Source: JBPOIC01 sp052034865
Lineage (GTDB): Bacteria; UBA10199; JADFYH01
Length of the DNA stretch: 30,309 bases
Assembly: GCA_052034865.1 (NCBI GenBank)
Contig: JBPOIC010000065.1
Coordinates: 1-30,309 of the forward strand
Reading direction: 5' to 3'
A model generated the notes under the pieces. The model was not told where the DNA came from. It did not search any database and saw only the letters and a list, made by a program, of their open reading frames with translations. The position numbers and the translations under genes are program-made. Below, piece after piece: positions 1 through 7,958 of this stretch; within the stretch, counting starts at the first letter, position 1; each line of letters starts with the position of its first letter.

Positions 1-112
1 ACCCATAACCCATAACCCATAACCCATAACCCATAACCCATAACCCATAACCCATAACCCATAACCCATAACCCATAACCCATAACCCATAACCCATAAC
101 CCATAACCCATA
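1..112. repeat. Perfect heptanucleotide tandem array (ACCCATA x16)
   Basis: Sixteen uninterrupted identical copies of ACCCATA fill the left edge of the window, and more may lie outside it. The last base of the last unit is the A of the ATG of the following gene. Because 7 is not a multiple of 3, every forward reading frame inside the array meets a TAA every 21 bases, so the array cannot be an N-terminal extension of that gene. There is no Shine-Dalgarno sequence in it. Each unit contains CATAAC, which matches the -10 consensus TATAAT at four of six positions, so the array may carry promoter-like elements (inference). Confidence 0.97.
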
Positions 113-1926
113 TGTCTCCCCTTATTGGTATCCACGATATCTCAAAATCCTTCGGCGCAAAGATCTTATTCGAAAACATCCGCTTTGGAATTGAGGCAGG
201 AGAGCGGATTGGACTGATTGGGCCGAATGGGGCTGGGAAAAGCACGCTCCTTAAAATATTGGCAGGAAAGATAAAACCAGACACAGGTTCGCTTTCCTAT
301 CAGCGCGGTCTTAAGATCGGATTTTTGGAGCAGGTAATTGTCTATCAGGACGATTCAACCGTTCAGGAAACCATCCTCGAAGGTTTGACTCATTTACATA
401 AAACAACCGAAGACTGGGAGCGTGAGGCCTTGGCGCAAAAATATATGGCCAAGCTTTCGCTGAATCCTGAAGCAAAAATGTCCACTCTTTCCGGAGGATG
501 GAAAAAGCGGGTGGCTCTCGCGCGGGAGTGGGTGAAACAACCTGACCTTTTACTTTTGGATGAACCAACCAATCACCTTGATGTGGAAAGTGTTTTGTGG
601 ATTGAAGATTTTTTGGCGCATGCGCCTTTCGCCACCCTTACCGTGACTCACGATCGTTTATTTCTTCAGCGGATCTCCAATCGAATTTTAGAGCTGGATC
701 GCCGAAATCCAGGAGGCTTGCTGAGTATCCAGGGAAGTTATGCAGACTATCTGGAGATCAAAGAGCAGCATTTGAATGCCCAGCAGCAGCGGGAAGCCAT
801 CCTTAAAAATACGTTGAGGCGGGAGACAGAGTGGTTAAGGCGAGGCCCCAAAGCGCGAACTACCAAACAGCAGGCAAGAATTGATCGGGCGTATGAATTA
901 CAAGAAGAAGTTGATCAGCTCAAAAATCTTCAGACAACTCGCCAGGCAGAAATTGAATTTGAGAAAAGCAGTCTTCCTAAAAAACTTCTGGAGGCTAAGG
1001 GAATTTCGAAGTCGTATGGAGAGAAAAGTCTTTTTTCCAATCTCAATCTAAAGCTCTCTCCAGGAATTAGGGTAGGACTTCTGGGAGCCAATGGGGCAGG
1101 GAAATCCACTCTCATCCGGGTTCTTTTAAAAGAGGAAACACCCGACACGGGTGAAATCCATCACTCTGAAAAACTTAAAACCGTTTATTTTGAACAGAAC
1201 CGCGAATCCCTGGATTTAAGGGTAAGTTTGGCGAAAACGGTTTGCCCGCACGGTGACTGCGTTGAGTATCGCGGAGAGCCTGTTCACGTGAAAGGATATC
1301 TGGACCGCTTTTTATTTTCAGCTTCCCAGATGGATCTTCCCGTAGGTCAGCTTTCCGGAGGGGAGCAAAGCCGCATCCTTATTGCTCGCCTGATGCTTCG
1401 GCCAGCCAATCTTCTGGTTCTCGATGAGCCAACCAATGACCTTGATCTGGCAACCCTTAATATCCTGCAGGATTGTTTGACCGAATTTGAAGGAGCGATT
1501 CTTCTAGTGACTCATGATCGGTATTTTCTGGATCAGGTAGCAAACAGAATTGTGGCCTTTCCTCCTTTGCAGCAGGCTTCTTCAGGAGAATTGGGAATTT
1601 TTTCGGATTTAAGTCAGTGGGAAGCGTGGTTTGAAGAAAAATCAAAGCCACTGCCAAAAGATCGAAAAGAGCCAACTCGGGCAGAGTCTTCATCCACAAA
1701 AAAAAGATTGAGCTATCAAGAGCAGCGTGAGTTCGATGGATTAGAAGCGCGCATCGAAGAATCAGAGAAAAAACTTCTCGATCTTCAGCAAGCCTGTGAT
1801 TTACCCGAGAATATCAGTCATGCCCAACGACTCACAGAGCTTGCCCATCAGATGAATGCGCTTCAGGAAGAAATCGATCGCCTATATCGACGATGGGATG
1901 AGCTTAGCTGTAAGCTCGGTGAGTAA
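112..1926 (+). CDS. uup: ABC-F family ATPase, Uup type
   Basis: Soluble tandem ATP-binding cassette protein with no membrane segments. Cassette 1 has Walker A GPNGAGKST (residues 37-45), signature LSGGW (126-130) and Walker B LLLLDEPTNHLD (146-157). Cassette 2 has Walker A GANGAGKST (325-333), signature LSGGE (414-418) and Walker B LLVLDEPTNDLD (434-445). The linker motif EWLRRGPKARTTK (about 242-254) is typical of Uup rather than EttA or antibiotic-resistance ABC-F proteins. Residues 545-604 are charged and heptad-like, matching the C-terminal coiled coil that binds nucleic acid in Uup. Length (604) is close to the E. coli protein (about 635). ABC-F proteins act on the ribosome; Uup is also linked to transposon excision and recombination intermediates. 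The start abuts a heptamer array and has no Shine-Dalgarno, but the N-terminus aligns with the family, so the start is probably right. Confidence 0.93.
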   Translation: MSPLIGIHDISKSFGAKILFENIRFGIEAGERIGLIGPNGAGKSTLLKILAGKIKPDTGSLSYQRGLKIGFLEQVIVYQDDSTVQETILEGLTHLHKTTEDWEREALAQKYMAKLSLNPEAKMSTLSGGWKKRVALAREWVKQPDLLLLDEPTNHLDVESVLWIEDFLAHAPFATLTVTHDRLFLQRISNRILELDRRNPGGLLSIQGSYADYLEIKEQHLNAQQQREAILKNTLRRETEWLRRGPKARTTKQQARIDRAYELQEEVDQLKNLQTTRQAEIEFEKSSLPKKLLEAKGISKSYGEKSLFSNLNLKLSPGIRVGLLGANGAGKSTLIRVLLKEETPDTGEIHHSEKLKTVYFEQNRESLDLRVSLAKTVCPHGDCVEYRGEPVHVKGYLDRFLFSASQMDLPVGQLSGGEQSRILIARLMLRPANLLVLDEPTNDLDLATLNILQDCLTEFEGAILLVTHDRYFLDQVANRIVAFPPLQQASSGELGIFSDLSQWEAWFEEKSKPLPKDRKEPTRAESSSTKKRLSYQEQREFDGLEARIEESEKKLLDLQQACDLPENISHAQRLTELAHQMNALQEEIDRLYRRWDELSCKLGE

Positions 1927-2076
1927 GCCCTTCGTCAGCAAAAGACCGCACCACGTGCATCAGCTTGAGATTCTTCCCTTTTATTTTGTTGCCAAAAGAG
2001 CTTTTATTCTGTTTGACCTGATCCAGATCATATCCATTCCAAAACCCATTCTGTAATCCAACTTCCATCCAAACTT

Positions 2077-4530
2077 ATGCTTGAGAAACAGAATCCACAA
2101 ACAGGAAGATCCGGATCATCGGTGACGCAGGGTGTCTTGTGTGCGCACTGCGAAAATCCCCTGACCGAAGATTCTCCGCACCCCGAGTTCGCGACAGCGC
2201 CTCATTTTTGTTGCATGGGATGTCAGACTGTTTATCACATCCTCCACTCTCAAGGTCTTTCCTATTATTATGAAGTAAAACAGAAAGCGGCTTCGGTTCG
2301 AGCCCCTCGGCCTGTTTCGTCTTCGAATGAAAAGTATACTTATTTGGATGATCCGGATTTTATCAAAGCCCATTCTCTTGATGGCCTCACTATGGAGTTT
2401 TATTTAGAGGGAGTGCATTGTGTGGCGTGTTTGTGGCTCATTGAAAAACTTCCTGAAATTCATCCGGATGTCCAAAATGCCCGTCTCGATCTCGGAAAAG
2501 CGGTTGCACGTATTACCCTTAAACCCAACGGAAAATTCTCACGGGTGGCCCAGCAGCTAAAAGATTTAGGCTACCTTCCACATCCCATCCAGAAAAACCA
2601 GGATGCTGAGGCCTTGCAGAAAAAAGAAAACCGCTCGCAACTGATTCGCCTGGGAGTGGCGGCCTCCTGTACAGGAAACTTAATGCTTATGGCCATTCCG
2701 CTTTATGGCGGCGCCCAAGGCAGTTTGGCGGTATTGTTTCGATGGGTCAGTTTGGGGCTTTTTCTTCCTATTCTTTTCTATAGTGCGACCCCTTTTTATA
2801 AAAGCAGTCTTGCCGCGATTCGCAGTCGAAGTATTTCCATCGATATTCCTATCGTCCTGGGGCTTTTGATCGGATCAGTCGCCAGTGCTTTCAATCTTTG
2901 GCGGGGTTCTGAAATCCTTTATTTCGATTCGTTAGGGGCTCTGGTTTTCTTGCTGCTATCCAGTCGATACGTGTTGCGTCGGATTCAGCAAAATATCCTT
3001 TCCACTTCTTATCTTTTCCAGTTTTTGGCTCCCGGCACGGCTCATAAAAAGGTTAGTTCTCAATCATCCGAAATCCTGGAAGTGCGTGCCGATTCCTTAA
3101 AGCCAGGAGATTTGATTGAGGTCTGGGAAGGTGAGGCGATTCCTGCAGATGGAATCCTGAAAAACTCTCAGGGCTTCATTAACGAAGCCTTGCTGACCGG
3201 AGAATCCGTGGCGCGCAAAGTGGTCGCGGGAGAGGTTGTTTATTCTGGAACCGTCAGTCAGCGTGGGAATCTCGAAATCGAAGTTACTGCGGTGGGGATG
3301 GAAACCCGTTTGGGAAAAATTCTCAAAGAGATTGAAAAAGGTGATTTGAATAAAGCCCCGATTGTAACCTGGGCGGATCAGGTTTCGCGATGGTTTATTT
3401 TAGGTGTTTTGCTGATTGCTGCCGGTGCTTTTTTGTATTATCTACCCACATCACCTTCCACTGGATTTGCTCGTGCCTTGGCTTTAGTCATCGTAACTTG
3501 TCCTTGCGCACTCGCGTTAGCGACGCCGCTGGCGATGAGTGTTTCTCTCATGAAAGCGGCCCGCCAGGGAATGCTCATTAAGGGAGCAGAGACCCTTGAA
3601 AGGTTAAAACGTGCCCAAACCCTCTTTTTTGACAAGACAGGAACTTTAACTCAAGGCTCCTTTGCAGTTATTGAGTGGTTCGAAACGGAAAAAGCTCCTA
3701 AAAATTTAAAAGAGGCCGTTATTGCACTGGAAGTTCGATCAAAGCATCCCGTAGCTAAGGCCCTTACTGATTTTCTCCGTGCGAAAGGAATGGTGGCGAT
3801 TCCCGCCGTTGAAAATTTCGAAGAAGTTTTGGGACAGGGAGTTTTTGGAGAATTCGATAGACACAGTTACGAAGTGCGGGCTGTACTCCCATCCGATAAA
3901 GTTCCCTATCACTTTGCACTTTCAGGAACGGTGGTGGGTGTGTGGGTGAATAAAGAATGTGTCGCTATGGCGCTTCTGGGAGATAAAATTCGCTCCGATT
4001 CGAAAACTGCGATTCAAAAAATTCACCAGATGGGAATTACTCCATATATTCTTTCAGGTGATAACCGTCGTGTTGTTGATGTGGTAGGAGATGCCTTGGG
4101 AATTCCTGTTAATCAACGAATGGCTCATGCAAGTCCGGAAACCAAAAAAGAAGTCCTTGAGCGTTTTCCAAAAAGTTTAATGGTAGGGGATGGCGCAAAT
4201 GATGCTATTGCTTTGGCGGTTGCAGATGTTGGAATTGCAGTTCACGGAAGTATGGAAATTAGCCTTCGGGCAGCCGATGTTTATCTTTCGGCGTCAGGAG
4301 TAACTCCTGTTGTTGAATTGCTCGAGACTGCACAGGAAACTTTTAAAATCATTAGAAGAAATTTTATTTTTTCGCTTCTTTATAATGGTGTGGGGGGCGC
4401 AGCTGCCGTTTTAGGAATGGTTAACCCGCTTTTTGCTGCGATTCTCATGCCGCTAAGTTCTTTTACCGTCTTTGCGTCTTCGGTCTATGGGACAAGAAAG
4501 CTTAGACGCCGAAAGGAAGTGAGTTTATGA
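2077..4530 (+). CDS. ccoI: Copper-transporting P-type ATPase for cbb3 oxidase maturation (CcoI/FixI)
   Basis: A P1B-type ATPase thought to move copper out of the cytoplasm for the CuB centre of cbb3 oxidase. The N-terminal zinc-ribbon-like module has CAHC (residues 22-25) and CCMGC (45-49). It is followed by a heavy-metal-associated domain with CVAC (115-118), the arrangement typical of FixI/CcoI. The membrane core carries the CPC metal site (475-477). The phosphorylation motif DKTGT starts at D519 and the hinge motif GDGAND spans 704-709. Length (817) is normal for the family. The stop overlaps the ATG of ccoS (ATGA), so the two are translationally coupled. The start has no Shine-Dalgarno; the 150 bp upstream contain a TGATC-CA-GATCA inverted repeat that may be regulatory. 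The context ahead of ccoNOQP supports CcoI over a general copper efflux pump. Confidence 0.94.
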   Translation: MLEKQNPQTGRSGSSVTQGVLCAHCENPLTEDSPHPEFATAPHFCCMGCQTVYHILHSQGLSYYYEVKQKAASVRAPRPVSSSNEKYTYLDDPDFIKAHSLDGLTMEFYLEGVHCVACLWLIEKLPEIHPDVQNARLDLGKAVARITLKPNGKFSRVAQQLKDLGYLPHPIQKNQDAEALQKKENRSQLIRLGVAASCTGNLMLMAIPLYGGAQGSLAVLFRWVSLGLFLPILFYSATPFYKSSLAAIRSRSISIDIPIVLGLLIGSVASAFNLWRGSEILYFDSLGALVFLLLSSRYVLRRIQQNILSTSYLFQFLAPGTAHKKVSSQSSEILEVRADSLKPGDLIEVWEGEAIPADGILKNSQGFINEALLTGESVARKVVAGEVVYSGTVSQRGNLEIEVTAVGMETRLGKILKEIEKGDLNKAPIVTWADQVSRWFILGVLLIAAGAFLYYLPTSPSTGFARALALVIVTCPCALALATPLAMSVSLMKAARQGMLIKGAETLERLKRAQTLFFDKTGTLTQGSFAVIEWFETEKAPKNLKEAVIALEVRSKHPVAKALTDFLRAKGMVAIPAVENFEEVLGQGVFGEFDRHSYEVRAVLPSDKVPYHFALSGTVVGVWVNKECVAMALLGDKIRSDSKTAIQKIHQMGITPYILSGDNRRVVDVVGDALGIPVNQRMAHASPETKKEVLERFPKSLMVGDGANDAIALAVADVGIAVHGSMEISLRAADVYLSASGVTPVVELLETAQETFKIIRRNFIFSLLYNGVGGAAAVLGMVNPLFAAILMPLSSFTVFASSVYGTRKLRRRKEVSL

Positions 4531-4676
4531 ATATCGTTTTTATGCTTCTTCCAATGGCTCTTTTATTTGCGGCGTGCTCAATCGCTGGCTATATCTGGGC
4601 GGCGTCCAAAGGTCAGTATGAGGACTTGGAAACGCCAGCGCATCGGATGTTGCTGGAAGATGAAGTAAGGGGATAG
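4527..4676 (+). CDS. ccoS: Cbb3-type oxidase assembly protein CcoS
   Basis: A 49-residue single-span membrane protein. It begins MNIVFMLLPMALLFA, forming a transmembrane helix to about residue 26, and then has the family's diagnostic cytoplasmic tail GQYEDLETPAHRML. CcoS is required for cofactor insertion into the catalytic subunit of cbb3 oxidase. Its ATG overlaps the ccoI stop by four bases (ATGA), and AAGGA lies nine bases upstream inside ccoI. The ccoI-ccoS order matches many proteobacterial clusters. The usual partner ccoH is not seen on either side. Confidence 0.93.
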   Translation: MNIVFMLLPMALLFAACSIAGYIWAASKGQYEDLETPAHRMLLEDEVRG

Positions 4677-5053
4677 GGCGTCATCGAACGGCTTTGAGAG
4701 ATTTTGAAGATTTTGTTGTTGAAGGTACATCTAATCATTTCAAATTAAAAATTTTGTTAGGACTGGCAGGACCGTGTTGCTGCCTCAGTTTCCTGAAAAC
4801 GGAAAGGGATGGTCTCGAAAGAGATATGTTCCGGCTTTTTGGTTTTCAAAGAAAAGGGGGGAGTCAATTCGGGAGTTGGAGGGAATTTTAGGATTCGGAA
4901 TCTTCCTTACTCTTTTAATATTTTTCCATGGAAGCTTCATAAAGAAATCCAAAGGTTTGATCCTTACATCAATCCCGAGGATTTTGAGGAAGTGAAATGA
5001 AAAAATAAAGAAGAGAATGGGAGTTTGTTAATAGCACTCAGAAAGGACCACAC
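4677..5053. other. 377-bp spacer between ccoS and ccoN
   Basis: No convincing gene lies here. Three overlapping short plus-strand frames exist (4694-4891, 4774-4995, 4809-5000), but none has a recognisable domain or Shine-Dalgarno sequence, and none dominates. A decayed gene is possible. A 16-bp palindrome TTGAT-CCTTAC-ATCAA sits at 4957-4972. Its half sites match the FNR/ANR consensus, but the spacer is 6 bp instead of 4. The spacer ends with the ccoN ribosome-binding site AAAGGA (5042-5047), and it should carry the promoter of the oxidase operon. Confidence 0.6.
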
Positions 5054-7213
5054 ATGGACCAACCATCAAAAAACACTTCAGGCTCGGTACGATATGAGAG
5101 CCTTTCGTATGATGACGATATTGTCAAAAAATTCGTCATCGTCACCCTGTTTTGGGGGATCATTGCCTTCGTGGTAGGGATCTTGGTTGCCCTTCAGTTG
5201 GCGAACTGGAAGTTGAATTTTAATCTTCCATGGCTCACCTTCGGAAGGCTCCGTCCCCTTCACACCAACGCGGCGATCTTCGCCTTCGGAGGAAACGCAA
5301 TCTTTGCAGGCGTCTATCACTCGACGCAACGTCTGCTAAAAACGCGGATGTTCTCGGATGCCCTCAGTAAAATTCATTTCTGGGGATGGCAGCTCATTAT
5401 TGTAGCCGCGGCCATTACTCTTCCTCTTGGTATTACGATGGGAAAGGAATATGCCGAGCTGGAATGGCCGATTGATATTGCGATCGCCCTGATCTGGGTT
5501 GTGTTCGCGATTAACTTCTTCGGAACGTTGGTGAAGCGACGTGAGCAACATATCTACGTAGCGATCTGGTTTTATATTGCAACGATCATTACGGTAGCGG
5601 TTCTCCATATCGTAAACTCCATCGAAGTTCCGGTGAGCTTACTGAAAAGCTATCCTGTGTATGCGGGGGTTCAGGATGCACTGGTTCAATGGTGGTATGG
5701 TCATAACGCCGTGGCCTTCTTCCTCACGACTCCTTTCCTCGGTCTGATGTACTACTACATTCCCAAGGCCGTAGGTCGTCCCGTTTATAGCTACCGACTT
5801 TCGATTGTTCACTTCTGGTCGCTGGTCTTCATTTATATTTGGGCAGGACCTCATCACCTCCTTTACTCATCCCTTCCGGACTGGGCCCAAACCCTCGGTA
5901 TGATTTTCAGTGTCATGCTCTGGGCGCCTAGCTGGGGAGGTATGATCAACGGGCTTCTGACTCTCCGTGGAGCCTGGGATCGTGTCCGCACCGACCCAAT
6001 CCTGAAGTTCTTGGCAACTGCTGTTACCTTCTACGGCATGTCGACTTTCGAAGGGCCCTTGCTGTCAATCAAGTCCGTCAACGGTCTGGCTCATTTTTCT
6101 GATTGGATTATTGCACACGTGCACGGTGGAACCTTGGGCTGGAACGGATTCCTTACCGCTGGAATGATCTATTACCTGGTACCAAAACTGTGGAACACTA
6201 AGCTCTATAGTCAGAAGCTCGCCAATGCCCATTTCTGGGTAGGGTTGATTGGTATGTTGTTCTACATCATTGCCATGTGGACCTCTGGAATTACCCAGGG
6301 TTTGATGTGGCGTGATATCAACGAAGCCGGAAAACTTGTTTATCCAGACTTTGTTGAGACGGTCGCCAAGATCATGCCGCTGTATTATGTACGTGCCTTA
6401 GGTGGCGTTCTTTACCTGGTGGGTTTCTTATTCATGGCCGTTAACATCTGGAAAACCATTGCCATGGCTCCCCGTGATCAGAAATCCGAAGTCTACAAAG
6501 TGGAAGTTCCTGAAATTTTGGGAGCTGGAGCAACCTTGAAAACAGGTGATAAACCTCACCGTATCCTGGAAGCCCTTCCCACTTTCTTTGCCGTTTTGGT
6601 CTTACTGTCCATTCTGGTTGGGAGCGTAATCGAAATTGCTCCAGCTTTGATGGCAAACGACTACATCGCCAAAAATCCATTGGTAAAACCTTACTCGCCT
6701 CTGGAGCTTGCTGGACGTGATATTTACGTTCGTGAGGGATGCTATGTCTGTCACTCCCAGATGGTTCGTCCGATGCAGCCGGAATTACTGAGATACGGTT
6801 CTTTCTCAAAGGCTGAGGAGTCCATCTATGATCATCCGTTCCAGTGGGGATCCAAACGTACAGGACCCGATCTGGCCCGCGTCGGTGGGAAATATCCAGA
6901 TTTGTGGCACTATCGTCACATGGATGATCCACGTTCTATAAACACCGGATCGATCATGCCGTCTTATCCCTGGCTCTTGAGAGAAAAGACCGACTTTGCA
7001 AACCTTAAGAAAAAACTGGAGGTCATGAAGGTGGTTGGCGTGCCTTATACCGACCAGGAGATCGAAGAGGCCGAGAAGAATGCCCGTACCCAGGCCAAGG
7101 ATATTGCCGATGGTCTGGAATCGCAGGGTGTCTCCAAGGGAGTGGAAGATAAAGAAATCGTAGCACTGATTTCTTATCTGCAGCGCCTGAAAGAGCCTGG
7201 AGTAAAGAAATGA
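5054..7213 (+). CDS. ccoNO: Fused cbb3 oxidase subunits I and II (CcoN-CcoO)
   Basis: One 719-residue chain joins the catalytic haem-copper subunit (about 1-475) to the membrane-anchored monohaem cytochrome c subunit (about 500-719). CcoN part: many transmembrane helices, with haem/copper ligand motifs HTNAAIFAF (H70), WYGHNAVAFF (H217), GPHHLL (H267/H268) and HVHGG (H355/H357). CcoO part: a transmembrane anchor near 513-535, the haem c site CYVCH (563-567) followed by SQMVRPMQPE, and a Met-containing TGSIMPSYPWL that could supply the axial ligand. The enzyme reduces O2 to water with high affinity. ATG is preceded by AAAGGA six bases upstream. The stop overlaps ccoQ (ATGA). Separate ccoN and ccoO genes are usual in Proteobacteria; a fusion is known in some other phyla. 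Confidence 0.96.
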   Translation: MDQPSKNTSGSVRYESLSYDDDIVKKFVIVTLFWGIIAFVVGILVALQLANWKLNFNLPWLTFGRLRPLHTNAAIFAFGGNAIFAGVYHSTQRLLKTRMFSDALSKIHFWGWQLIIVAAAITLPLGITMGKEYAELEWPIDIAIALIWVVFAINFFGTLVKRREQHIYVAIWFYIATIITVAVLHIVNSIEVPVSLLKSYPVYAGVQDALVQWWYGHNAVAFFLTTPFLGLMYYYIPKAVGRPVYSYRLSIVHFWSLVFIYIWAGPHHLLYSSLPDWAQTLGMIFSVMLWAPSWGGMINGLLTLRGAWDRVRTDPILKFLATAVTFYGMSTFEGPLLSIKSVNGLAHFSDWIIAHVHGGTLGWNGFLTAGMIYYLVPKLWNTKLYSQKLANAHFWVGLIGMLFYIIAMWTSGITQGLMWRDINEAGKLVYPDFVETVAKIMPLYYVRALGGVLYLVGFLFMAVNIWKTIAMAPRDQKSEVYKVEVPEILGAGATLKTGDKPHRILEALPTFFAVLVLLSILVGSVIEIAPALMANDYIAKNPLVKPYSPLELAGRDIYVREGCYVCHSQMVRPMQPELLRYGSFSKAEESIYDHPFQWGSKRTGPDLARVGGKYPDLWHYRHMDDPRSINTGSIMPSYPWLLREKTDFANLKKKLEVMKVVGVPYTDQEIEEAEKNARTQAKDIADGLESQGVSKGVEDKEIVALISYLQRLKEPGVKK

Positions 7214-7380
7214 TCAAGGAAGCCTTAAAAAGCTTTCCTATGATTTGGCTGACTTGCGTAGGACTTCTCATCTTTTTCGCTGTATTTCTGGGCGTTTTAA
7301 GCTGGGTCCTGCGCAAGGGCAGCAAATCAATTTATCAAAAAACGGAAAATATCCCCTTTGAGGAGGAGGTACTCCCATGA
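7210..7380 (+). CDS. ccoQ: Cbb3 oxidase small subunit CcoQ/FixQ-like
   Basis: A 56-residue protein with one transmembrane helix (about residues 11-33: MIWLTCVGLLIFFAVFLGVL) and a short charged tail ending FEEEVLP. Size, topology and position between ccoO and ccoP identify it as subunit IV, which stabilises the oxidase complex. It overlaps the ccoNO stop and the ccoP start by four bases each (ATGA twice), so the three subunits should be translated in a coupled fashion. The sequence itself is poorly conserved in this family, so the call rests mainly on context. Confidence 0.82.
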   Translation: MIKEALKSFPMIWLTCVGLLIFFAVFLGVLSWVLRKGSKSIYQKTENIPFEEEVLP

Positions 7381-7952
7381 GTCATGATAATCTGGATGAA
7401 GAAAAAATAATTCCCAATCACGAATACGATGGTATTCATGAACTTGATAATCCCTTGCCGGGATGGTGGTTGATGACCTTTTATGGAACCGTCATCTTTG
7501 CAATCTTTTATTTTGCCTACTATTCTTTAGGTTCTGGACCGACACTGGTTCAAGAACTGAACCAGCAACTGGCCCAACAGGAAGCAAACAAACCTTCAAC
7601 TCCGGTGGCTGCCTGGCCGGATGAAGCCAAGCTTGCTTCGGTCGCGAAAGACCCCCAGCAGTTAAAGGCCGGAGAAGCAGTTTTTACCTCCAAATGTCTG
7701 GCTTGTCACGGAGCCAAAGGTGAAGGTTTGATTGGTCCAAACCTGACTGATAATTTCTGGATCCACGGAAAAGGTGCTTTACCGAATATCGCAAAAGTCA
7801 TTTACGATGGAGTAAATGAAAAAGGAATGCCTCCGTGGGGACCGATCTTGAAAGATGATGAGATGTATGCCGTAACAGGTTATGTCCATTCCTTAAAAGG
7901 AACTAATCCTCCCAATCCAAAGGCCCCACAGGGAGAAGAAGTAAAGGAGTAA
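7377..7952 (+). CDS. ccoP: Cbb3 oxidase subunit III, one-haem form (CcoP)
   Basis: The electron-accepting cytochrome c subunit of cbb3 oxidase. Residues about 10-52 match the FixP N-terminal domain (HEYDGIHELDNPLPGWW, then one transmembrane helix). The periplasmic part contains a single haem c site, CLACH (107-111), with M151 in KGMPPWG as the likely axial ligand. Standard proteobacterial CcoP has two CXXCH motifs and about 290-300 residues; this one has one motif and 191 residues and reads cleanly to its stop, so it is a short form rather than a truncation. AGGAGGAGG (7361-7369) is a strong ribosome-binding site. The start overlaps the ccoQ stop. Confidence 0.93.
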   Translation: MSHDNLDEEKIIPNHEYDGIHELDNPLPGWWLMTFYGTVIFAIFYFAYYSLGSGPTLVQELNQQLAQQEANKPSTPVAAWPDEAKLASVAKDPQQLKAGEAVFTSKCLACHGAKGEGLIGPNLTDNFWIHGKGALPNIAKVIYDGVNEKGMPPWGPILKDDEMYAVTGYVHSLKGTNPPNPKAPQGEEVKE

Positions 7953-7958
7953 TGCTTG
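7943..7958 (+). promoter_or_regulatory. Ribosome-binding site fixing a TTG start for ccoG
   Basis: AAAGGAG at 7943-7949 lies six bases before TTG at 7956-7958. The nearby ATG at 7952 is in another frame and stops after eleven codons, so TTG is the better start for ccoG. Confidence 0.7.

Noticed and set aside
6441..6932. 163-codon minus-strand open frame
   Set aside because: It lies entirely antisense to conserved CcoN-CcoO coding sequence, including the CcoO haem site.
7377..7952. CcoP considered as truncated
   Set aside because: The frame is intact, with the FixP N-terminal domain, haem site, Met ligand and tail; short one-haem forms are known.
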